Source: Alteromonas lipotrueae (GTDB lineage: Bacteria; Pseudomonadota; Gammaproteobacteria; Enterobacterales; Alteromonadaceae). From it: a DNA stretch of 64,000 nucleotides. The notes under the pieces are model-generated. The model was not told where the DNA came from. It saw only the letters and a program-made list of their open reading frames with translations, and ran no database searches. The stretch covers positions 186,001 to 250,000 of the forward strand of contig NZ_JAESDI010000006.1 of NCBI RefSeq assembly GCF_019249215.1, read 5' to 3'. Below, piece after piece: positions 19,035 through 26,926 of the stretch; positions within the stretch are counted from its first letter, which is position 1; every line of letters starts with the position of its first letter. Both the position numbers and the translations under genes were made by a program.

Positions 19035-19060
19035 AAAAACCCAGCATCTGCTGGGTTTTT
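19035..19060 (+). terminator. Rho-independent terminator of the nuclease operon
   Basis: AAACCCAGCA and TGCTGGGTTT form a perfect stem around two bases, followed by T residues. The A run on the 5' side would also allow termination on the other strand. Confidence 0.88.
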
Positions 19061-19192
19061 TATATTTTACACTCGCTAAAGCATTTAAGACTTCTCATAG
19101 AAAACACCCACAAAGAATACGACAAAAATTTTTATTTACAGTGTGCTTAAAATGAACCACACTGGCTAAAAACACAGTTAAATGGAAATGTT

Positions 19193-20152
19193 ATGTCTGC
19201 CACCCAAATGCTAGGTAATGAAGGGCGAGATTTCGGCCTTAGCGATGCTTCACCTTCAGAAAACGTAAGTCTTGATACTATCAGCTTTGCTCAGCGCCAG
19301 CGGTTGGCTTATATCGATTTTTGTTTGTTGTTTAAAGGGGCGATTTATCGCCAAGATCTTATAGGTCGCTTCGAAGTGGGCTTGTCTGCGGGATCTCGAG
19401 ATTTCAGCCTGTATAAAGTGCTGGCACCCAATAATCTTACCTACGACGCGCGAGACAAGCGTTATTTCCAAACCGATACTTTCGTACCTTTGTTCGAGCA
19501 CGACCCTCGAAGAACCTTGGTGAAGTTGGCAAACGATATTTCTGATGGCTTCGATGCTATCGGCGACATTCACTTTCCCGTTGAAAGTGCGTCTTCATTG
19601 AATGTACCCGACATTTATGTGGTAGCAAAATTAGTGCAAGCCATTGTTAATAATAAAGCTGTCAGTGTTATTTATACGTCGCTTTCAAGTGGTTCGGGAG
19701 CACGAGAACTGGTGCCTCACAGTATTGTGGATAATGGTCAACGTTGGCACGTACGCGCGTTTGATAGAAAGACGGGAAGCTTCAGAGACTTCGTGCTAAC
19801 CCGTATTAGTAAAGTTACGTTAAAGGCCGATCCTGCACTCAGCGAACAGAGCCTTGCTGATGAAGCATGGCAGCGAAAAATAGCTTTGGAAGTCGTACCG
19901 CATCCGAAGAACATAAACCATCCGACTGCCATTGAGCTCGATTATGGTATGGAGGAGGGGGTACTTCACCTTGAAGTGCGCGCTGCTATGGCAGGCTATT
20001 TACTGCGCCAGTGGAATGTAGATTGTACTAAACATGCTAGCCTGCGAACGGGTGAGTACCAGCTATGGTTACGCAATCAAGAAACACTGGAAAACACCGA
20101 TAACCTTGCCATTGCGCCTGGGTATAGTGGCGAGGAAAAACGCTACGAGTAA
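19193..20152 (+). CDS. BrxR/CapW-like HTH-WYL transcription regulator
   Basis: A 319-residue DNA-binding regulator. The N-terminal winged helix-turn-helix region has FAQRQRLAYIDFCLLFKGAI, DLIGRFEVGLSAGSRDFSLY and LTYDARDKRYFQ, the arrangement of the BrxR/CapW group. A WYL domain follows (about residues 148-210, including RWHVRAFDRKTGSFRDFVLTRI), then a WCX-like C-terminal domain. Members of this group usually repress BREX, CBASS or other phage-defence operons and respond to nucleic-acid-type ligands. Here no defence gene is adjacent: a terminator lies upstream, and downstream the next gene is a convergent histidine kinase. It may be an orphan acting elsewhere. Family confidence is good; targets unknown. 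Confidence 0.8.
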   Translation: MSATQMLGNEGRDFGLSDASPSENVSLDTISFAQRQRLAYIDFCLLFKGAIYRQDLIGRFEVGLSAGSRDFSLYKVLAPNNLTYDARDKRYFQTDTFVPLFEHDPRRTLVKLANDISDGFDAIGDIHFPVESASSLNVPDIYVVAKLVQAIVNNKAVSVIYTSLSSGSGARELVPHSIVDNGQRWHVRAFDRKTGSFRDFVLTRISKVTLKADPALSEQSLADEAWQRKIALEVVPHPKNINHPTAIELDYGMEEGVLHLEVRAAMAGYLLRQWNVDCTKHASLRTGEYQLWLRNQETLENTDNLAIAPGYSGEEKRYE

Positions 20153-20197
20153 AAGGGTTTTCTCTAACGGCAGGTATGTCGGTCGCTTATACGTGCG

Positions 20198-22333
20198 TTA
20201 CCACTTTTGCGTAAATTGCTTAATACTAGAAAGCAGAAGCTCTTTATCTAATGGCTTGGTAAGAAAATCATTCATGCCTGCATTTAAACATTCTTCTTTA
20301 TCTTCAGGGAAGGCGTTGGCAGTAAGAGCTGCGATAGGCGTGTTTATCTTTAATTCGTTTCGAATGATGTTAGCGGCCATAATGCCGTCCATTACAGGCA
20401 TGTTGCAGTCCATCAATATGAAGTCGAACAAGTTTTTGGCGCAGGCTGCAACGGCTTGCTCTCCATCTTTCACATGCACAATTTTAAAGCCTTCGCCTTC
20501 AAGCATTGCCTTTACAATTTCGGCGTTAATATCATTATCTTCTGCAATAAGAATGCGCAACCTAGGCGCTGCTTTATTGGGGAAGCCGGTTGGCTTGCTG
20601 GCTCGGGACACTAGGTTTTGTAAATCGAGCTCTAAATCTTTGCGGATGATCGGCTTTGCATGTGAGCGCCAAATAAGGTCTTTCACGGCCTCTTCACAAT
20701 CTAATCGTTCAAGTTCTGCTGAAATCAAAATGATTTTTGGAAATGGCGAGATATCTGATTTTACTAATTCTCGTAACAAATCAACGCCGCTCATCTCTGG
20801 CATCGCTAAATCGAGAATAATAACATCGTAATTGTTGGCCGTATCTTCCAGAAAGTCCTTTGCGCTTGAATACGACGTTGGAATAAGCGACATTGCGGCA
20901 ACCACGTGTTCTAGATATTCTCGGCTTGTAAGCAAGTCGTCCACAATAGCGCAGCGCAATGTGGCATCAGTTTTAACCTTGATGGAAGGCAGAGACTCTT
21001 CAATCACTGGAAGGGTTAGCGTAAATTCACTACCCGCGCCTAAGGTTGAGGTGGCTAAAATATTACCGTCCATTAATTGTGCTAATTCTTTGGCAATACT
21101 TAGCCCTAGCCCAGTGCCTCCATAATGGCGGGTGGTAGATTGATCCGCTTGCTCAAATTTTTGAAAGATGGACGACAATTTATCGGAATCAATACCAATA
21201 CCGGTATCTTTAACCGAAAATAGCAAGGTATTGCCACTCGCCGTGGCAGCCTGGCTAACCGATAAGGTTACGCTACCTGACTCGGTGAACTTAATGGCGT
21301 TACTTAATAGGTTATGTAAGATTTGTGCAATACGGGTGATGTCACCTTGAATAATGGGCGCTAGCGTTTGCTGTTTATTATAATAAAAATCTAAGCCTTT
21401 GTTCTGGCAATAAATACGCTGTATAGATACCACCTCATCAAGCAGTTGGAGCAAGTCGACAGGGCCTTTTTCAACGACAATTTTTCCCGCTTCGATTTTT
21501 GATAAATCGAGAATGTCGTTAATAAGGGTAAGCAGTTGCCGTCCAGCGGTTTTGGCCTTTCTTAAGTAATTTTCACTCTTGCTTGGGTTATCCATCGCAA
21601 GTTCAATCATGCCAAACAACCCATTCATTGGTGTTCGTAATTCGTGACTCATACTCGATAGAAACTCGGATTTAGCTCTATTGGCTTCCTGTGCCTTTTG
21701 CGCTTCTGTTTCTGCTTTTTCAGAGGCTTCATATAGATGCTGTATTGTCTTTTTTATTTTTCTATCCATGGGCGCGAAAATGAAAAAAGCTTCAACCCCT
21801 AGTAAGAATATAGTGGCAAGCCACAAATAGAATTCAAGAGACGAGACCTTATCAACATGATTTTTCGCCTCTTGTTCGAACATATAAACCACACTATTAA
21901 GTTGCTTTAGCAGCCTGGTGGCTTGTTCTATAGTAATAACAATTGAAGAAGAACATTGGGGTGAATTCACAAGTGCCCTTGCTTGTGCAATATATTGATT
22001 AACCTTTGCATCAAGCTGGCTAGTACCGAAATACATATTGGAGATAGAGTTTGGTAAAGAGGGCAAAGAGATTAGTTTTTGATGATTACTTGAAAAGGTA
22101 TTAATGGCCGTTTCAAATATGTCGGTAGACGATGCGCTGTCTTCACCACAGGCATTTATTTTTTGTACGAGTAGGGCAATGCGTTGAGAGAGCATTCGCT
22201 GCTGCCCCGCAATATTGATAATTTCAGCATCAAGACGCTGACCGATCAGCAGTGTTCGCATTGTGAATACAGATGCCGTAACAAGACAGGCAATGAGAAG
22301 CAGCGCTAGCGTGTACCGTATGCGAATGGACAT
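20198..22333 (-). CDS. Hybrid sensor histidine kinase with PilJ/NIT-type sensor and two receiver domains
   Basis: Inner-membrane hybrid kinase, about 711 residues from ATG 22333, chosen because the first transmembrane helix starts soon after; a TTG at 22417 would add 28 residues. The periplasmic segment has AGQQRMLSQRIALLVQKI, the mark of the PilJ/NarX-type N-terminal sensor, and a second membrane helix lies near residue 165. Then come a coiled coil, HisKA with SHELRTPMNG (His near 227), HATPase_c (SNAIKF, DTGIGI, GGTGLGLSIA), a receiver with VIILDLAMPEMSG (Asp near 505) and a second receiver with LMDCNMPVMDG (Asp near 641). It has no HPt domain or output domain, so a separate partner is needed. 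It lies 100 bases downstream of the pectinesterase gene and may be read through from it. Confidence 0.9.
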   Translation of the reverse strand: MSIRIRYTLALLLIACLVTASVFTMRTLLIGQRLDAEIINIAGQQRMLSQRIALLVQKINACGEDSASSTDIFETAINTFSSNHQKLISLPSLPNSISNMYFGTSQLDAKVNQYIAQARALVNSPQCSSSIVITIEQATRLLKQLNSVVYMFEQEAKNHVDKVSSLEFYLWLATIFLLGVEAFFIFAPMDRKIKKTIQHLYEASEKAETEAQKAQEANRAKSEFLSSMSHELRTPMNGLFGMIELAMDNPSKSENYLRKAKTAGRQLLTLINDILDLSKIEAGKIVVEKGPVDLLQLLDEVVSIQRIYCQNKGLDFYYNKQQTLAPIIQGDITRIAQILHNLLSNAIKFTESGSVTLSVSQAATASGNTLLFSVKDTGIGIDSDKLSSIFQKFEQADQSTTRHYGGTGLGLSIAKELAQLMDGNILATSTLGAGSEFTLTLPVIEESLPSIKVKTDATLRCAIVDDLLTSREYLEHVVAAMSLIPTSYSSAKDFLEDTANNYDVIILDLAMPEMSGVDLLRELVKSDISPFPKIILISAELERLDCEEAVKDLIWRSHAKPIIRKDLELDLQNLVSRASKPTGFPNKAAPRLRILIAEDNDINAEIVKAMLEGEGFKIVHVKDGEQAVAACAKNLFDFILMDCNMPVMDGIMAANIIRNELKINTPIAALTANAFPEDKEECLNAGMNDFLTKPLDKELLLSSIKQFTQKW

Positions 22334-22433
22334 AAAAATAACGTTTTTCTTAGAGTATCTAAAAGATAATTGATACCAAGCATTTACGCAATTTAAGATC
22401 TTCTGAATTAGCCACAAGTAGTAGATGTTGTGC

Positions 22434-23564
22434 TTACATGGGGTGCCAGTCTTGTAAAATGGCTGCTTTACTATAAAAAAGAATTTCTACGTTAGTAAGG
22501 GTAGGGCGAGCTTCGTTTTCAATTGCGCCAGGGCCATGGCTTTTAAATTCAGCAAACCTAGCATCGGTAAGCGGATTAAAGAATTTTTTATCACCTTCTT
22601 TTGTCTTACCCGACATGCTACTCCAACCGTTTGTTGCAATGTGGGTATCCATATAGGTGTTGATATAAAGTGAGTGTCCAATAGCGTAAGGCGACGCATA
22701 CTTTCCATCGGAAAAGGTGGTAGTAGGATGCCAAGGGCGCCCAAGGGCAACGGAATGGTTGGGTACGCCGGCTTCGCGAGCTAAGGTGCAATTAAAGAAC
22801 ACAAAGCCAAATGGCCGAGTGTTAAGTGTACTTGGCGCCGTGATATAGCCTGTAATGCCATTCCCTGTATGTCGTTTTCGCGAGACAACATCTACGCCAT
22901 CGAAAAAAGCGGTGCCACCGCCGAAGATAAAATCGATATGGCCCGCCACTAAGCCACCTTTTATGTAGGCTCTGTTTCCTTTGAGATAAAGCGTATCTTG
23001 ATAGCCCCAAAGCGCAATATTATCTAAAAAGGTTTTATCTGCAGTTACTGCTGTTTTTAACGCGACCGCTTGGGTACCTGATACTCGATTAGGATCATCT
23101 TGTGAGCGAAGTTCATTGGCGGGATAGTCAAAGCTATTCAGTATGCTTAGGTTCGAAAGATGAACGTTTGATGCGGTTATCTCGACAGTGGCTGTTCTTT
23201 GAGTGCCAAAAACTTCATCGGTACCTGGGTGTATTGCTTGACCAGCGTACCGCGAAAAGACAATTTTAGTCGTTTTTCTGTCTACGCCTCTTACGTGGAT
23301 GTTGGGTGTTTGAATAACTATCGATTCCTGATAAATGCCAGGCTGAACTTCAATGACCCACGTCCCAGAATGCTGAGTAGGAATAGCGTTAAGTGCATCA
23401 GTCACACGTGTGTATTGGGGAAGGTGGGAATTAAGTGTAACTTGGCTAACGAGCGCATTCGCGTCGGGCTGTTGCGTTGCTTGAGCGCAACTTATAAAGC
23501 ATAAACAAAGCAGGGCCAACCGCCTTTGTGAAAAAAAGCTAGCCATAAAGAATGCTATGTACAT
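22434..23564 (-). CDS. Pectin methylesterase (carbohydrate esterase family 8)
   Basis: Removes methyl esters from homogalacturonan, exposing it to polygalacturonase. I start at ATG 23564, three bases after an AGGAG; a second ATG at 23546 is possible, and the longer open frame would run into the GH28 gene. The signal peptide ends in CAQATQ. The CE8 motifs are intact: GYQDTLY (Asp acid/base, near residue 187), HIDFIFGGG (nucleophile Asp, near 211), and LGRPW further on. The right-handed beta-helix layout and a size of about 377 residues fit the family. It is the third gene of the GH105-GH28-CE8 operon and probably works in the periplasm or at the cell surface. Confidence 0.94.
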   Translation of the reverse strand: MYIAFFMASFFSQRRLALLCLCFISCAQATQQPDANALVSQVTLNSHLPQYTRVTDALNAIPTQHSGTWVIEVQPGIYQESIVIQTPNIHVRGVDRKTTKIVFSRYAGQAIHPGTDEVFGTQRTATVEITASNVHLSNLSILNSFDYPANELRSQDDPNRVSGTQAVALKTAVTADKTFLDNIALWGYQDTLYLKGNRAYIKGGLVAGHIDFIFGGGTAFFDGVDVVSRKRHTGNGITGYITAPSTLNTRPFGFVFFNCTLAREAGVPNHSVALGRPWHPTTTFSDGKYASPYAIGHSLYINTYMDTHIATNGWSSMSGKTKEGDKKFFNPLTDARFAEFKSHGPGAIENEARPTLTNVEILFYSKAAILQDWHPM

Positions 23565-23604
23565 CCGCTCCTGCCATTCACTTTCGATTAAAACGCATAG
23601 CCTT

Positions 23605-25056
23605 TTAAGCATCACGTAAACCCACTTTCTTTCCTGCGATGACAATATTAGAGGTGTCTATTGCCTTCACGTTCTCAATAATAGATGGCTGTTCAACAGA
23701 GGCAATAGAGATATCGTGCAGGGACAACCCCGTAATTGGAGTATGGTCATAACCTCTTAACATAAAGGCTCTGTCTGCTCGTTTTACCGTCAAATGTTCT
23801 ACCGTAATCCCCTCTAGTTTCGGTGGGAAATTCCCAGCATCCCCTTCTTCATAAAAGAAGTTCACTACTATCGCGTCTTTTACATCGCCAATCGAGATAT
23901 GCCGATAATTTAAATTTTTAAGATGGCCGCCTCGTATACTGTTGGTTTTAATTCGTATACCTCTGTCTAAGTTAGGGCTACTCATCACGCAGTGCTGTGC
24001 ATAAAGGTTGCGAACCCCGCCGGAGATTTCACTCCCAATGACTATCCCGCCATGACCGGCTTTCATTTCGCAATCTTCTATGATGATGTTCTCACTCGGT
24101 TGATTTAGCCGTCGGCCGTCTGCATTTCGTCCCGATTTGATGGCAATGCAATCATCACCAGTGTCAAAGACACAAGATTGTATGAGAACATCAGTACAGC
24201 TTTCTGGATCACACCCGTCTGAATTTGGGCCAAAACTTTGGCAGTAAATATTGCTTACCGTCACATTTTTACATAACACAGGGTTAACCAACCAAAAGGG
24301 AGAGCGAAGTATCGTGACTCCCTCGATGAGCACGTTTTCACACAAGTAAGGTTGAATAAAAGGAGGGCGAAGATAGTTCTCATCAAATACTCGTTCAGAA
24401 ACAGGAATGCCATCTTCAACCATAGCTTGGAGTATATCTCTGGTGTATTTTTGATTCTCAACGGCATGATCGCCCCATTCAGATGTTTTCCACTTTCCTT
24501 TCCAAGGCCACCAATTATCGGCAGAAGCGCCTCCATCTAATGTGCCTTCACCAGTAATGGCAATATTCTTCTGCTTGAAAGCGTAAATTAAAGGGGAGTA
24601 GCCCATTAATTCCATGCCTTCCCAACGGGTGTGTACATAGGGCTTGTAGTCTTGACTATCGGTAGAAAAGTGAAGCGTGGCTCCTTTTTCGATATGCAGA
24701 TTAATATTGGATTTTAAGTGAATAGGCCCTTTGCAAAAGTATTCCCCTTTTGGCACCACAACCATACCACCCCCTATTGATACGAGATGCTCTATAGCCG
24801 CATTAAGAGCGGGTAGGCTGTCGCTACTTAGTGCATTGGGTAAGGCGCCAAACTGCTCAATAAGCACGGTATTATTTGCAAAGGTGGGCCGGGCTATACG
24901 GTCTCTAATTAACAGGGCCTCTTTATCCCATTGTGCTTGGCTTCTTGTCGTACTTGGGGCTGATACAGAACAGCCTGCTGAAAATGGGATAACAGGGGCT
25001 AACGTAGCGGCCAACCCAGCTCTCAAAAGATGACGGCGGTGTTTATTTAATGTCAT
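23605..25056 (-). CDS. GH28 polygalacturonase
   Basis: Hydrolyses alpha-1,4-galacturonan. I start at ATG 25056, with GGAG five bases ahead; a GTG 21 bases earlier is weaker. The N-terminus RRHLLRAGLAATLAP resembles a Tat signal, and FSAGC could be a lipobox, so the enzyme may be a lipoprotein. All GH28 motifs are present: NSDGCDPESC (the NTD-type motif, near residue 277), TGDDCIAIKSG (near 299), GHGG (near 334) and RGIRIKT (near 367). The parallel beta-helix and the SEISGG segment recall exo-acting members. It sits between GH105 and CE8 in the operon; the gaps are 37 and 40 bases. Confidence 0.94.
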   Translation of the reverse strand: MTLNKHRRHLLRAGLAATLAPVIPFSAGCSVSAPSTTRSQAQWDKEALLIRDRIARPTFANNTVLIEQFGALPNALSSDSLPALNAAIEHLVSIGGGMVVVPKGEYFCKGPIHLKSNINLHIEKGATLHFSTDSQDYKPYVHTRWEGMELMGYSPLIYAFKQKNIAITGEGTLDGGASADNWWPWKGKWKTSEWGDHAVENQKYTRDILQAMVEDGIPVSERVFDENYLRPPFIQPYLCENVLIEGVTILRSPFWLVNPVLCKNVTVSNIYCQSFGPNSDGCDPESCTDVLIQSCVFDTGDDCIAIKSGRNADGRRLNQPSENIIIEDCEMKAGHGGIVIGSEISGGVRNLYAQHCVMSSPNLDRGIRIKTNSIRGGHLKNLNYRHISIGDVKDAIVVNFFYEEGDAGNFPPKLEGITVEHLTVKRADRAFMLRGYDHTPITGLSLHDISIASVEQPSIIENVKAIDTSNIVIAGKKVGLRDA

Positions 25057-25093
25057 AAAAACTCCGTGGGGCAACACAACATAATGATCAGAA

Positions 25094-26287
25094 TTACTTG
25101 CCTAGGTATAATGCAGCAAGAATAAATGGACCTACGCCTTTTGCGTCATTAGCGCGAATAGGCTCGCTAAGATAGTAATCAAAAGAGCCATCTCGATAAG
25201 GTTTACCGCCAAGTCCTGCAACAGCGCAAACTTGGTTTAAGCTGATGATATTATTCGATGGGTTTACGGAAATCATCTGATCAATAAGTCCTGCAAATCC
25301 TTTTTCTGCGTGGTCTCGGTAATGTTCTGGTAACAGTTTTAACGCAACACCCTTTGCGATAGCGTAGGTGATCATCGACGTCCCAGAGGCTTCTAGATAA
25401 TTCCCTTCTCGCTCTGCAAGATCGGTAACTTGATACCACGCGCCCGTTGTATCTTGATAGGCTAAAGTTGCATCAATAAAGGTGTGGAACTTTGATCTCA
25501 GCCATGCCGATTTAGGGTGCTTTGCTGGCACAATTTCTAAAACATCAACCATTGCCATGGCATACCACCCTAACGCCCGTGACCAATGATGCGCCGACAA
25601 ACCGGTAGTTTCATCCGCCCACTTTTGGGCTCTTGATGAGTCCCACCCATGACGAGGTAATCCAGTTTTTTCGTCGTATAAGTTCGCTTCTATAAGTTCG
25701 AATTGAAGAAAAACATCGTCAAGTTCTGCCATGTCGCCATATCGAACGATATATTCAGCATAAAATGGAGCGCCCATATAAAGCCCATCTAACCACATTT
25801 GCTCTGGGTAACGCTTTTTGTGCCAAAAACCGCCTTCGTTGGTTCTTGGATGGCTAACAAGTTGTTTTCTTAATAAATCAGCTGCTTTTTTATATTTAGG
25901 TTGACCAGTTTCTTCGTATAGGAAAAACAATACCTTTCCTGGATTGACCATATCAATATTGTATTTCTCTATATCGTAAGTATTAATACTCCCATCGTCA
26001 TTCACTAGCATGTCGTAGTAGCCAAGTATGTAGTCTAAATAGCGTTGGTCTTTCGTATGCTGGTACACCTTAGAGACTGCTAGAAGGTTCAGGCCATGAA
26101 CATAATCCCACTGCGCTGATTCATCCCAATCTATTTGCCACGCTTCTGGAAAACGCACCATTTCAGATTCAATCATCCGTTGCGACCATGGTTTGGTGTT
26201 ATCCAAGGCTGAAGGCTGCGCAACAATAAGAGGAGAGACAAGTAATACAGTGGCCATCGAAACCACTTTGGCAATACGTTTAATCAT
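25094..26287 (-). CDS. GH105 unsaturated (rhamno)galacturonyl hydrolase
   Basis: Removes the 4,5-unsaturated galacturonate from the non-reducing end of oligosaccharides made by pectate or rhamnogalacturonan lyases. The signal peptide ends IVAQPS. The alpha/alpha-barrel family features are visible: WDYVHGLNLL, MWLDGLYMG (catalytic Asp near residue 167), GWDSS, and HHWSRALGWYAMA. The length of 397 residues is normal for YteR/YesR-like enzymes. The signal suggests action in the periplasm. It is the first gene of the GH105-GH28-CE8 operon, with a perfect 16-base palindrome 33 bases before its start codon. Confidence 0.92.
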   Translation of the reverse strand: MIKRIAKVVSMATVLLVSPLIVAQPSALDNTKPWSQRMIESEMVRFPEAWQIDWDESAQWDYVHGLNLLAVSKVYQHTKDQRYLDYILGYYDMLVNDDGSINTYDIEKYNIDMVNPGKVLFFLYEETGQPKYKKAADLLRKQLVSHPRTNEGGFWHKKRYPEQMWLDGLYMGAPFYAEYIVRYGDMAELDDVFLQFELIEANLYDEKTGLPRHGWDSSRAQKWADETTGLSAHHWSRALGWYAMAMVDVLEIVPAKHPKSAWLRSKFHTFIDATLAYQDTTGAWYQVTDLAEREGNYLEASGTSMITYAIAKGVALKLLPEHYRDHAEKGFAGLIDQMISVNPSNNIISLNQVCAVAGLGGKPYRDGSFDYYLSEPIRANDAKGVGPFILAALYLGK

Positions 26288-26319
26288 AATATGACCTTAA
26301 AACAATGTTGAAACGATAA

Positions 26320-26335
26320 ATGCTACCGGTAGCAT
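26320..26335. promoter_or_regulatory. LacI-type operator upstream of the GH105-GH28-CE8 operon
   Basis: ATGCTACCGGTAGCAT is a perfect palindrome with the central CG expected for LacI-family operators. It is 33 bases upstream of the GH105 start, a position that would block transcription. Confidence 0.8.
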
Positions 26336-26926
26336 AATGAGGCGCATTTATTACTCTGTCAACGAAAAAATACCCCATTTTTAACAGATTGTTTACGCAG
26401 TGCTGTTGCTGTTTTAAATGAGTTAACTAATTGAAAAAAATGAATAATAGTTATTTTGGTTACTTTCAGGCGCTATTGCAGTCGTCGCCCATTTTTAAAG
26501 GGCTGTAGCTGAAATGTTAACAGTGAAATGATAATTTAGTAAAAATTGTTGCCACCGGTAGCATTTGAATATAGGATGTAAATCAAATGTAAATCATGTT
26601 GCTATTTATACATGATTTATGTTTCCCCGAGAAGGTATGTGTATTTAAGAAATACATACTGTATTGCCCTACAGGCCCTAAAATTTATCGGGTTAGGAAT
26701 GCTGGAAGTTTAAAACTAGAAGTTAATTGGTGTGAAGTTAACAGGAATGATTAAAGGCTTTGAAGATAATTGATAAGTCGTCTGTGCTACCGTATATTTA
26801 CTCAGTTTGTAAATGAAATGTTTCACGGTGGCAAAAGGCTGGCAGTGTCTATTTTTTGAAAGAGCCACACGGCATGACGTTGTAATTCCTGCACCTCAAT
26901 AAAATATAAAAACCGGAGAAACAACC
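26336..26926. other. Divergent control region between GH105 and the TonB receptor
   Basis: This long non-coding stretch holds a second operator at 26549-26564 and two spaced half-sites near 26784-26792 (GTGCTACCG) and 26824-26834 (ACGGTGGCA region). The distance from the second operator to the receptor start is over 360 bases, so either the receptor has a long leader or the two half-sites mark a nearer control point. No gene frame is supported. Confidence 0.5.
26549..26564. promoter_or_regulatory. LacI-type operator on the TonB-receptor side
   Basis: TTGCCACCGGTAGCAT combines one half of each of the two operator variants in the locus (TGCCACCG and CGGTAGCA). It lies in the divergent region and probably serves the receptor gene. 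Confidence 0.75.

Noticed and set aside
20034-20831. Open frame of 265 codons on the plus strand
   Set aside because: Antisense to the hybrid histidine kinase and overlapping the end of the WYL regulator; no recognisable domain and no ribosome binding site.
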